From: Phytophthora sp. 'mugwort'
Taxonomy: Eukaryota; Oomycota; Peronosporomycetes; Peronosporales; Peronosporaceae
DNA: 64,000 bases
Reading direction: 5' to 3'
NCBI GenBank assembly: GCA_033558025.1
Contig: JAUCEF010000011.1
Location: forward strand, 3,720,001-3,784,000
Shown here in pieces: positions 20,810 to 30,729 of the stretch. Made by a program: the position numbers and the translations under genes. The number at the start of each line of letters is the position of its first letter. The stretch's first letter is position 1. The notes beneath the pieces were generated by a model, which was given only the letters and a program-made list of their open reading frames with translations, did not search any database and had not been told where the DNA came from.

Positions 20810-22196
20810 ATTAGACCATCGCAGTCTCTTCAACATCGCTATCCAAACTACTCACTCTACCCGGACTTCCTACACTCGCCGACTCGACGCTTGATCCATC
20901 GCCGCTGTCGTAAGGATCGCTCTCTCCACGCGAACTCAGACGGCCCGTTCCAGATGCACCGCGCAGCCTGATTGTCTTGAGTCCTGGGGGAATGCTAGCA
21001 CCACAGTGCTAGAGATCGTGCCATATTTGGCTGCAGGTGGCTGAGTTTGTCGCCGCCAAGGGGTCGTGCTGCCGCACCTTCTGGCATAATTAGATCTTCC
21101 CCTTGGCGCTTGTGCTGTCGTCCGCCACCTCACTTGACCTCGCTTTGGTACATTCGACGCAGTAGAAGGTTGTCTCCCACGGATTCTTTCCTGGTCTGAG
21201 CAGTGAGCATACCTTGCAGCCGTACTGTCGACGCTTCTTCGATTCATTTCCATTCTTGCCATGTGTCACGCGATATAGGTCGACTTGTTTCGTCGTGTGC
21301 CGCGAAGGAAGTGCGTATCGAGGCGTCGGCGAGGCGGGCACTGAGTGTCGGTCAGCACTGCGACAGACAAGTCGCCCTCGCAATCTGCAGCCCCCACACT
21401 TAGCAGCGCCAGCTGCATCAAACGCATAAACTCTACATGTGTCGGAGCGGCCTTTCCCCCGTGTGCGTTCAGCTTGTACACGCCGATAGATGATGTATGC
21501 GTTGACCATCGTCATGTCAACGAGGCCTAGGAACATCAGTGTGGTAGTACTTCCGCATTTTCATTGCACTGTAGAATACAGAACTAAGGGGAGGCGCTTC
21601 AGATATTGCAGTAGCTTTTCGAGCTCGCTTCTTGGCAGGAGACTTGGCCGGTGACTTGGCAGGTGCCTTAGCGGGTATCTTCGCGGGGGCTTTGCAGGCT
21701 TCTTGGTGGAAGACTTTGCAGGCTTCTTTGCGGGAGGCTTCGCTGGAGGCTTGGCGGGTGACTTGGCCGGAGACTTGGCGAGTGGGTTGGCTACAGACTT
21801 GTCGGGAAATCGAGCGGGAGACTTCGCGGGGGCTCGCAAAGGAGGGTTTGCGGGCTGAGAGTCCACAGACCGGGGGACGACACCGGAGCAGACGCTTGTC
21901 GCTTAGCAGGAGGCGCCTCGTCATACAACACTAGTTCAAAGTTAGTAGGTTGGGTGGAGATATCACTACATGCCCACATGCGTATTTCCGACTGGCACGT
22001 GTAGCCAAACTTCGTCGGCTCCATCGAAATAGTCAACAAAATGTGTTGTGTTTGGGTGTTTCTCCCAGCCTTCAGGTGTAAAGTAGCGATTCGCAGTAGC
22101 AAGTCCCTTTGGGCGCTCAAACTGCCACCCAAGTTTCTTCATTTTGGTCCACAACTTGGACCAGGTAAGCGGCCGAATATGCCGTCGTTTTCCCAT
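20810..22196 (-). pseudogene. Internally deleted piggyBac transposase (PB-2)
   Basis: Minus strand. Starts at ATG 22,196 with the N-terminal module (WSKLWTKMKKLGWQFERP, RYFTPEGWEK, FVDYFDGADEVW). It then enters a Lys/Pro/Ala repeat of about 25 PAK-type units (21,560-21,880) and jumps directly to the C-terminal end (MFLGLVDMTMVNAYIIYRR, 21,536) and its Cys-rich finger (YGCKVCSLLRPG, TTFYCVEC, ~21,180). A further remnant (LCQKVRQHD, CSQIWHDL) continues to ~20,990, with an acidic Ser-rich tail to ~20,810. The whole DDE core is absent, so it cannot transpose itself. Frames shift at the repeat edges. The Lys-rich repeat resembles histone H1 tails. Confidence 0.7.
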
Positions 22197-22466
22197 TGCG
22201 ACCTTCTGCTGCTCTGGCTTCCGTCCGTCTGATTCGCAAATGGCGCGAAAATTGCGAACGCGCGCAACTCCCTAATTCTAGGAAAAGCGTGGCCATGAAT
22301 AATCAGCTCGAGGTTAGCAACATCGCTGCCCGAAGTTGGAACTTACCGATTTACTTGAAGTTTGTATGTACTGACTTGATTTAAGTATGCGCATAATCTG
22401 CATGATTATTTATCCTGTAGAATACAGGCGGTGGGGCTAGAGGGGTTAAGGACGCTCATATTTTTA

Positions 22467-22607
22467 GGCTTTGCAAAATGTGGTTCTCGGACCAAACGTT
22501 TTTGTCCTTCCAACTCATAGTTGTAAAAAAAAAATCGGTGTGCAAGACAAACGAACCACATCACACACACACGGGAAATTGGCAGGCGGCAGCCACACTT
22601 TTGATCA
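22467..22607 (+). repeat. MULE terminal inverted repeat, left
   Basis: Pairs with 23,060-23,194. A run of ten A's near 22,526 replaces a shorter tract in the partner. Confidence 0.78.
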
Positions 22608-22689
22608 GCGAAGTTAGCTCTTTCAATCGTGTATTATTAAGATTTTTCATGCTCGGTGTTGACACTACTTCGATAGGCAGCTCCGCTTG

Positions 22690-23019
22690 CTATGGCTGGC
22701 CTGGCCATAATTGGTGCGTGTACATGTACTCTTCACCTTGCCGAGTTTGGCCGTGGTGTCTACTCTGCTTGGAAAGCGTCTCTCCTTCTTCCGTCTGCCC
22801 TAGAGCTGCAAAGGGGCGGGTGGTGGGCAGGATTTCTTGATAACTCCTCGAATGGTTGAGAACCAGCTTCATGCCAGATTCAGCGTCGGACCCATACGGA
22901 TTGGCATAGGCTTCAATCGTGTAACAATAGTCCGCCACTATAAATCGATCGGTGGGCCGCTTAAGAAAGTTGAGGGCGGCGATAAAATGCTTGCACGGGA
23001 TACCATACTGGTCAAACAC
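22690..23019 (-). pseudogene. MULE transposase C-terminal SWIM fragment
   Basis: The minus-strand frame contains the C-H end of a SWIM zinc finger (YGIPCKHFIAAL) and the following conserved stretch (FIVADYCYTIEAYANPYG). SWIM fingers close the DDE core of Mutator-like transposases. The core and first half of the finger are missing, so this is the leftover tail inside the deleted element. Confidence 0.7.
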
Positions 23020-23059
23020 CGTGCCTTCATATCAACCTTGCTGAAGGCCGAACGAGGAG

Positions 23060-23194
23060 TGATCAAAAGTGTGGCTGCCGCCTGCCAGTTCCCCGTGTGT
23101 GTGATGTGGTTCGTTACTCTTGCGCACCGCTTTTTGCAACTATGCGTGGCAAGGACAAAACGTTTGGTCAGAGCACCGCATTTTGCAAAAAGCC
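23060..23194 (-). repeat. MULE terminal inverted repeat, right
   Basis: Reverse complement of the left terminal repeat. Its outer end lies at GGCTTTTTGCAAAATG read on the minus strand. Confidence 0.78.
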
Positions 23195-23196
23195 CC

Positions 23197-25385
23197 TTAT
23201 TTTAGAGCACACTTAATAGTACATTTTATGCTAGGTGAAGTAACAGGTTAAGCTACGTTGGGTTTTTTCCGGCGGTCTAACAAAAGACTGATACAACTCT
23301 CAATACTATAGTGGTTTCATTATGATAGATTGTGGGCAATTTCATTTAGTTGGAGGTTCGTCTGTATTGTACTGGAGCTGCCCTCAAAGCCACTGCACAT
23401 TTACTGGGATGACCATCGAGTTGTTGTCAAGCCTATACTTCACCAAGCAGCAAAAAGCTTCATAAAGTGAGAAAGGTAAGTGTCGCAACGCAAATTTAGG
23501 TTCAATGTACCAGATCACAATGGTTACTTCGGTGACAGGTGGATCGACAATTTTCAAGCTTGTGGGCGAGCCTTTGCGCAAGCGAATCCGCGAGCTGGTG
23601 TATTCCTATCGTTTGCCACACCGGTGTATGGCAGCAACTACCACCGCACGTCTCAAGTTGAGACGGGTTGAGACTCAATCTCCCAACCTATCTCTTCGAA
23701 AGGATCAAACTGCCAAGGAGCTGCAGCACCAGACAATCGTGCACATCGCCTGATGTCCGGTGCTGCAGCTCACATGTGCATGTACGTACTGTAGAGGAGA
23801 CATTATTGGTACGCCTTTCCATGTAACGATCTCACAATCACGTCCGGCGCTGGATGTCAGCTGCTGCGGTGTTCGTGACGCGCTGCTTGTCATTGAGGGG
23901 TAATTGAATTGAATCCCAAGTCCTTTGATGTCCTTAAAACATTTCTTTGTAGTCCTTAATAAGCGTCTATAATGGATATTGATATGCGGTACAAAACGCC
24001 TAAAACACACGACGATATATTTCCCCCTCCGTTATGTTGCTGCTGTGCAGGTCGACAGGGTAGCCCCTCCATGGGTGTTCTTATTCACGCATGGGATCAA
24101 CCTGAGGCTATAGAAGCCACTGGATCGCGTTGGACAAAATTGCCCCTTTTTTGGGGCTAAGTGAGGGACAGCAGTCACTCTCATGAAAATAGGTCCAGTC
24201 TGCCAGTAAGTCACTGACGCATTCTAGACACGCGCAAAACCGGATACCGGGATGCTTCTCGGGCAGGCAGATGGGTCGATGTACATGTAGCAGCCCTCTG
24301 ACCCAGAGTCTGAGAGTCTCTCTCTCTCGGTCGACAGGTGGTTGCCAACCACTGCTTGGACGCCTGCTTCAGTGACGCGCATCCTTTCTCCTTCGAGTTA
24401 GTAACATGCGCTGTGGCAGTGCCACAGGCACCAACAGCAGCGCCTTCCTGTAGACGGATGGCGAAGATGATAACAAGTTGAAGATACACTTAACTTTCGC
24501 TGCTAAATGTGTCCGTCTGCACACACCTCATATCGGTAATGGATGATCTTTCTGCCGGTCTGCACACCGATCGGTCGAGGCGATCGTCCCGATATGGGCG
24601 GCATCTTGAACTCAAAGACTTGAAGTCGAGTTACAATATAGTCAGAACGTTGATCATTGCAGCGTTCGGGAAGAGAGCGGCCGCCCTGCACAGGAAAGGG
24701 ATCGACTGGTGGTCACGTCGACCCTCACGATACGGTCCAAAAGTGAGTTATTGGGAGGATTAGCTTCGATTATAACTGGCGTCAAGGAGACACTCCGAAA
24801 GTCACTTTCCATTGATACCTATCCTGTGTATGTCAGCAGTCTTCGAACATTACATATATATTCACCGAGTTGACAATTCGCGTGTGGATAGTTTCTATAG
24901 TACTAGATATACACAGACAACTGTGACAGTCGTGGGAAAACACTGTCTACCTGAGACGATGAGGGCACATCCTTAAACTGAGGGGGGTTGCGCTCGTGCG
25001 GCCTGCGCTTCATATGGTGCTCCGTATCTCGCTCGAATGCAAGTCTCTGCTACAGTAAAACAGGAACTTGTTGAAAGCAGGGACATGAGCTCACAAAGCC
25101 GGCCGCTTCTGTAATCCATGCCAGGAATTCCCTGGCACTGAAAGCAGCCAATGTGGGCCCACCCCAACACATTGTGTTGAGCACAAACAACAAACACTTA
25201 CACGGTACTGTACACGCGCAGTATGCTTGCTCAGAGAAAGAGCCGCTAAGCGCGTCGGCTCTGTTCGACCGCCGTTCTCAGTGAGCATAGCACACTATTA
25301 GAAAAAGGCAAATCGACAGCGGCGGACCCGAGACGATAGATGAGATGGACCGTGGTCGCCATTGTGGCGAGCTGCTTTTTAGCTC
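23197..25385. other. Intergenic, no recognisable gene
   Basis: Overlapping frames with no known motif. A hairpin GAGCTGCAGCACC/GGTGCTGCAGCTC is at 23,718-23,771. The last ~100 bp lead into the AAAP promoter. Confidence 0.5.
23718..23771. repeat. Hairpin, 13-bp stem
   Basis: GAGCTGCAGCACC at 23,718-23,730 and exact complement at 23,759-23,771, 28-nt loop. No gene context. Confidence 0.75.
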
Positions 25386-25401
25386 GCTCACTTTGCAATT
25401 T
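25386..25401 (+). promoter_or_regulatory. Oomycete-type initiator (Inr)
   Basis: GCTCACTTTGCAATTT differs at one position from the 16-nt oomycete Inr consensus GCTCATTYYNCAWTTT. Transcription would start here, about 98 nt upstream of the ATG at 25,488, a usual 5' UTR length in Phytophthora. No TATA box is needed with this element. Confidence 0.72.
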
Positions 25402-25487
25402 TCCTTCTCTCGGAGAAGTCCAGCAGCATACCTAGCAGCAGTAGCCGTCTTGCACCGCGCCGCTCGACCTGCTTCCTCTGTTCCACG

Positions 25488-27032
25488 ATGTCGACCACCA
25501 ACGGCAAGTCTGCCTTCTTCACTATGGAAGACGCCAAGGCGTCCTTCAACCTTTTCTGCTGTGTCTGCGGTATCGGTTCGCTGGCCATGCCTTCCAATTA
25601 CGCGCGTGCCGGTCCATTATTCGCATCGATCGCTTTGGCCTTCATGATCTTCGCCAACACGTACGCCACTCTCAAGCTGTCCAAGGTGATGTTAGTGGCG
25701 CCGTCTTCCGTGAAGACGTACGGAGACCTGGGCGAATGGGCTCTGGGCAAGTGGGGCCGCTTCTTCACGGTGGTCTCTCAGATGGGCGTGTGTCTGCTGG
25801 TGCCGTGTGCCTTCTTGGTACTGGGTAGCACCCTACTGGACGTGCTGTTCCCCGACTCGTTCAGCCAAACATTCTGGATCATCTTCATGGCGCTCATGGT
25901 AATTCCGGTGTGTCTTATCCCGACGTTGAAGGAGAGCGCCGGTATGGCGTTCGCTGGCTGCATGGGCACGGTTATCGCCGATATCATCGCTGTATCGGTA
26001 CTGCAGTGGAACATGCGCGGCCACGACTCGATCCCGTCACCGGACGTGACGATGCACCAGGTTCTGACGTGCTTTGGCAATCTTGCTCTGGCTTACGGTG
26101 CTGCTATTGTTGTTCCTGACCTGCAGCGGGAGCACTCGCAGCCGCAGCGCATGCCGCGTGTGGTAGTGATCACGATCCTGTTCATCTCGGCTTTTTTCGT
26201 GGCCGTAGCTCTTGCTGGTTACACGGCCGGTGGTTGCCAGTTGTCCGGCAATATCTTGTACTCGATCGTGAGCACGTCGGACCCCCTTGGTCTGGCCCCC
26301 CTGGGCTTCTCCGCTGACCGTGGTGCCGTGGTTATGGCATATCTGTTCATGCAGGTGCACATTTCGATCGCTTTTTCGACGTTGATGATGCCTCCGTTCT
26401 TCATGGCGGAGCGTCTGGTTTTGGGCATGCACAAGGGCCCCGAGATTGTTCGATTCAACGGTGAGGCCGACCAGGCCAACGTAGACCTTGACCTGGAGGT
26501 CCAGGAGAAGCGGTCCTACATCCAGAGCTCAACGCCAATGGATACTGTGAACCGTCAGGTGTCTGCCTCCAGCATGATTGAGAAGTCTGAGGGCCGTATG
26601 TCGCACCTGCGCGTCGCTCTGGAGTTCGGTGAGGAGATCACAGAGGAGCAACTTCACGCGCCGTACCGAAGCAACCCGTTGCGGTACATCGCTCTTCGCA
26701 TTTGCATCATTGCGATATTGGTGGTAATTGCCGTGCTTGCTCGCAAGCGTTTCCTCGATCTGGAGGACTTCACTGGTGCTACCGCCCACACGACAAGCTG
26801 TCTGTTGATGCCACTGATCATCTACCTGCGCGTGTTCTGGAAGAGCATGTCGTTCCTGGACAAGGGTGCATCGATGCTCGTGATTGTGGTCTGCGCCATC
26901 ACGGGTTGCTACGTGATGATCCACGCCGGCAAGGAGCTATTTACGCCGTCGGATGACGACACTCTATTCCCGTACTGCGACACAGAGTTCATGGACGAAC
27001 CGTACTACATCCGCAGCAACAGCACCAATTAA
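25488..27032 (+). CDS. Amino acid/auxin permease (AAAP) family transporter 1
   Basis: 514-aa multipass membrane protein of the Aa_trans/AAAP family, predicted to move amino acids across the plasma membrane or another membrane with a proton; the substrate cannot be told. Begins with the family hallmark (FNLFCCVCGIGSLAMPSNYA, residues ~21-40). Hydrophobic segments lie near 20-42, 45-65, 98-122, 130-152, 158-176, 196-212, 226-248, 277-303, 393-413, 425-444 and 455-474, so about eleven helices. A hydrophilic loop at ~310-390 separates helices 8 and 9. The C-terminus carries an NST sequon. ATG 25,488 is chosen because it starts at the family N-terminus and follows an Inr by 98 nt. Intronless, strongly GC3-biased, intact. 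A close paralogue lies at 59,727. Confidence 0.93.
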   Translation: MSTTNGKSAFFTMEDAKASFNLFCCVCGIGSLAMPSNYARAGPLFASIALAFMIFANTYATLKLSKVMLVAPSSVKTYGDLGEWALGKWGRFFTVVSQMGVCLLVPCAFLVLGSTLLDVLFPDSFSQTFWIIFMALMVIPVCLIPTLKESAGMAFAGCMGTVIADIIAVSVLQWNMRGHDSIPSPDVTMHQVLTCFGNLALAYGAAIVVPDLQREHSQPQRMPRVVVITILFISAFFVAVALAGYTAGGCQLSGNILYSIVSTSDPLGLAPLGFSADRGAVVMAYLFMQVHISIAFSTLMMPPFFMAERLVLGMHKGPEIVRFNGEADQANVDLDLEVQEKRSYIQSSTPMDTVNRQVSASSMIEKSEGRMSHLRVALEFGEEITEEQLHAPYRSNPLRYIALRICIIAILVVIAVLARKRFLDLEDFTGATAHTTSCLLMPLIIYLRVFWKSMSFLDKGASMLVIVVCAITGCYVMIHAGKELFTPSDDDTLFPYCDTEFMDEPYYIRSNSTN

Positions 27033-28149
27033 GAACCCGAGCAGCAGCGGCGTACGAAGCAGCGCAGCTTTGTGGAGATGTAATTCATAGAGGATAAAGT
27101 CGTTGTATCCGCGTTCAACAAGCTTCTTTAAAGAGTATCAACGAATACAGTGTCGTTGAATAGATACAGTAAATTTGTCTGGGCTTTTCATTAATGTGAC
27201 TCACACTCGAATTGTTGTTGTGTAGTCTTTAGTGAAGCCTAATTGGTAATGCGGCGGGTGCATTTTGCTTTACTGTTAACGTAGATCTGCAATGTGTTTT
27301 CACTAAGAAAAGCACACACAAAATAGATTTTTACAGTGCCGGCAGCAATTATACTCATACCACTCCGTTCCGGAAAGATAGCACAATACCCAAAACTCGT
27401 TGCGCTTTATGTCCAATTATAGCAAAACAAGGTGCAAGCCGTACGAAAAGACGCAGCTAGCCGTCACCATTCGTGTAAGGATGTGGTTTGCAAATACGAC
27501 ACATTTTACATCGGTTACGTATGGGTAAAACCTTTGGTCCCGACACAATCGATATACGCACAGTCTGGTGCAGACGTAATGTTCTATCGTCCAAGGCAAA
27601 GGTCACGGGTTCGAGTCCCATCGATAACACATTTTATTTTGCATAGTTTGCATAAATTGCACATAAGGAGGCGCCGCGCGACACCACGACATCTTACAAG
27701 GATCACGTATGTGAACTACACTCATGGTACACGCAATCATTATCATGATGACGAAACCAGAGAATGTCCCAGAGTCTCCAGCCAATCAGATAGTCAATAG
27801 AGTGTGACGTGTAGGTTTGCATGTGATGTAGAGGAATGGTTGGTCACCGTGCGGAGAATATCCAGCGTGGCACAAAGGACACACAAGAGCCTCCATGGCG
27901 GCTTAGATATAGCGCTAGCGAACTAAGGACCGCCCAAAATGGATCACTTCCAAATTTCCTTCCTACTCGACAACTCCTTCTCCTTCTCCTCCGCCCCACA
28001 TCATTACAATTCGTTTGATGTGCTCAGATCTGTATGGACGAAGTGTAGGCGACGCAATGGCTGGTTGACGGGCGCCGGCGTGTCAAAGCAAGCTGGAACA
28101 TTAAGTCTCACAACAGATTTCGCCCACCCTCACTCAAGCACCACCACAA
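27033..28149. other. 3' flank and intergenic, no gene
   Basis: AT-richer than the CDS; the first ~200 bp will hold the AAAP 3' UTR. A Pol III B-box-like GGTTCGAGTCC occurs near 27,608, but a tRNA cannot be folded around it. Confidence 0.5.
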
Positions 28150-29450
28150 CCATCATCATGGCCAATACCACTGCCTCGCTCAAGACAAAGCTAGCCGAAG
28201 TCCCTGGCACCAGATCCTGGTCACCTTGCTACTGAGCTTCAACAACGGACACCTGAAGCGCGGAGACTTCTCGGCTGTTGCCGCGGCGGAGGGCATCCAT
28301 CCCTGCACCATCTCCCGCCTCTGGGCCCGGGCAAGGGCGGCGGGGTAAAGTACTGGACGTTTTGCATCGTCTTCACGTAGGGGTCGCACGGAGGACTAGC
28401 ATCCGAACACACCCCGATTCTTGAGCGACTGTGTGAGGTCATCGTCGAGGAACGAGCGATCGTGTGCTCAGCTGCTGCAGTGTGCGATATGGCCCCCAAG
28501 ACACTGTTCGGGCAGCTACGCCAAGGCAACCCACGCACGCACGCGAGAGTGGTGAAACCCATTTTGACAAAACCAACAAGTTGCAGCGCTTACAGTTTTC
28601 CCCCTCGTATACACCGCGAAAATATGCGGTACGGCAACATGCTGGACACGGTGCTCGTCGACGAGAAGATCTTTTACATCACGCAACCCACCCGCCGGTT
28701 CCTGTTGCTGCCGGACGAAGACGCACCTCTACGACGCCTGCTCAGCGGGTGCTACATCACTCGGGTGATGTTTCTGTCTGCCGTAAGCCGCCCTCGGTAC
28801 GACCCCACAACTCATCAGAGTTTCGACGGGAAATTGGGCATTTAAGCCCTTCCTCGAACAGGTTCCAGCTCATGGGTCTTCTGCGCGGTGCCCCGCAGGG
28901 ACAATCATCACGAAGGAGATCTCAGTGACCAAGATGAGCTACTGATTCTCATGCTTATTGATAACGTGCTACCGGTCCTGCGCTCCCGATGGCCTGCTGC
29001 AACTGATGGCAAACCATTGTCATCCAGCAAGATACGCGCCAGCGCACATCGCTGCTGGCGAGTAGCTTTTGCTGAAGCTGTTACTGCATCCGACGCAGTG
29101 TTGTGCTGCCCAACCAGCCCCCAAACAGCCCGGATCTCAACTGCAACAATCTCGGGCTATTTTCAGCTATTCGAGCTCGTCAACGCAAGAAGTGTGCGCG
29201 TACACTTGACGACCTTATCGTCGCGGTCATTAAGCCTTATTTGAAAACTACTGACGCACCATCTACGCAGCCTTTTTGAGTTTACAGGGCTCACTTGCAT
29301 CGCCCAAGCGGGGACAACATCTACAAGCCTCGACACATGAAGAAAGCGAAGCTGCATCGGGAGGGAGACTTCCCGTATCGATTCGTTGCTGCCCTGGAGC
29401 AGAGCAGAACTCACTCAGAAACTGTTTTGTGGGTACATATTAATACTTAA
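28150..29450 (+). pseudogene. Tc1/mariner-like transposase pseudogene
   Basis: Plus strand, three frames. N-terminal helix-turn-helix (HQILVTLLLSFNNGHLKRGD then EGIHPCTISRLWARA, ~28,210-28,330), second HTH remnant (AAVCDMAPKTLFGQLRQG), first catalytic Asp in LVDEKIFYI (~28,660), VMFLSAVSRPRYD, second Asp in IVIQQDT (~29,015), and the final motif NSPDLN..LGLF (~29,130). C-terminal tail NIYKPRHMKKAKL (~29,325), stop at 29,448. Stops and frameshifts around 28,345, 28,843, 28,940 and 29,275 make it inactive. No terminal inverted repeats were identified. Confidence 0.78.
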
Positions 29451-30437
29451 ATCAAATGTTACTTTGTGCTTTCATTCTGGAACAGCGGTCACGATGGTAT
29501 TGTGTTATCTTTCCGGAACGGAGTGGTCCTACGGTAGTACTACTGTAGTATTTTTCAATTTCGACCCATTTACGTGACGACGGAGACCGTTCGATGGTAA
29601 TACCGTAATGGCTATGACATTGGCGGCGGTAAGATGTCATATGACCCGGGCCTATTGACAGCATATGAGAGAGAAAATACAGAAAGTGTCTATAACACAG
29701 AAAACGGCTGGGTGAGTATAGATGCATATACTATGTGTGGGCTCAGCCAATCCAGCATGTACCCCCAACTATCGAAGGTGAGGGGAGGTGCTATCAACGA
29801 GCGGCTCTCGCTCGGTCATGCACTATCCAATCGCCACTTTTGTCTTGTTCGACAAAAGTTGTAGCTTAAGTTACTGGACGGCAAGAAGCGAGCAAGGCGT
29901 CTCGTCTGCTCAAAGCGATTCTGCCGCACAGCAACCGAAACGATCCGAGGAGGGAGCTGGTGACTCAATTCAAGGTTATTTGGACGATGTGATTTGTCTG
30001 AGTATCTTCGATCTCCATTTCGACACAACGGAATTGCTATCTACTCTGTCGCTCGAGCCCCCAGTGCTGGCATCTGATATCGCGCAGACTGCCTTTCAAA
30101 TGAATCTTCGATATGCTTTTCTAGAGCGCAGTCCTCGTCAGTGTTGCACGCTATCTCTCCGCCGACATTTAGTTGGGCAATCGGATATGTCGACGATGTA
30201 GCTGCTACACCGCAGCCAAGGTGGATCGGTCCTACATCAGTGGAAAACATGCGACTGCTCCAGTTCCGTATGTAGCACATGCTCCAAATTCGTCGCCAGT
30301 GATGTTGCAGACAAGGGCAGCAACGAACAAGATCCCAATAAATGCGAGATACGACATCTTTTCTGGCGCCAAGATGGGCAACTCCGAGCTCTTCCGTACC
30401 GCTGTGAGGGCTGCCAATACTACTACCGGTGCCAGCG
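29451..30437. other. No recognisable gene
   Basis: A 137-codon frame (29,788-30,201, +) and antisense frames around 30,041-30,454 have no motif I know and overlap. Neither strand is clearly coding. Confidence 0.45.
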
Positions 30438-30675
30438 CCGATCCATGAGGTCAATGTTTCGCTGACTTGGATCTACGATTTCTGTGTGATGCCGATCCAT
30501 GATGCCAATGTGTTTCTGATGGGAATCCATGAGTTTAGTGATGCCGATCCATGAAGTTAATGATGCGGATCCATGATGCAAATGTTTCGGTGATATAGAT
30601 CCATGATTACAGTGATGCTGATCCATGATTGTATGATGTGGATACACAATTTAAGTGATGTAGATCCACGATTAT
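30438..30675. repeat. Degenerate GATCCATGA minisatellite
   Basis: About nine to ten copies of a unit built around GATGCYGATCCATGATG.TAATG, spaced 20-35 nt and diverged, some as GATCTACGATT or GATCCACGATT. Lies just downstream of the MULE pseudogene's 3' end. Confidence 0.8.
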
Positions 30676-30729
30676 TTATAATAATCGGTACTACAACGTA
30701 CATCAGCAACTGCTACCTTACACTCCGCA

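Larger units (their letters stand above)
20554..22445 (-). mobile_element. piggyBac element PB-2
   Basis: Left end CTAA + CACCTCTAGC, right end GCTAGAGGGG + TTAA (22,446-22,449), with matching inner motifs (CCTGTATAATACAGG left, CCTGTAGAATACAGG right). It is back to back with PB-1 and shares the CTAA at 20,550-20,553. Carries one internally deleted minus-strand transposase gene. Confidence 0.65.
22467..23194 (-). mobile_element. Short Mutator-like element with long TIRs
   Basis: Inverted termini of about 140 bp (22,467-22,607 and 23,060-23,194) match closely, including the inner 29 nt from the CAGGCGGCAGCC block to TGATCA. Outer ends are GGCTTTGCAAAATG and its complement. Between them is only ~450 bp holding the tail of a MULE transposase on the minus strand. 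Flanks are AT-rich (TATTTTTAG and TTATTTTAG), possibly a decayed 9-bp target duplication. It is a deletion derivative. Confidence 0.75.

Noticed and set aside
26037..26432. 131-codon minus-strand frame inside AAAP 1
   Set aside because: It is antisense to a highly conserved coding frame with GC3 bias, which creates long antisense open frames; no motif of its own.
27600..27632. Possible tRNA (GGTTCGAGTCCCATC, B-box-like)
   Set aside because: No matching acceptor, D or anticodon stems could be folded in the preceding 75 nt; at best a tRNA-derived scrap.
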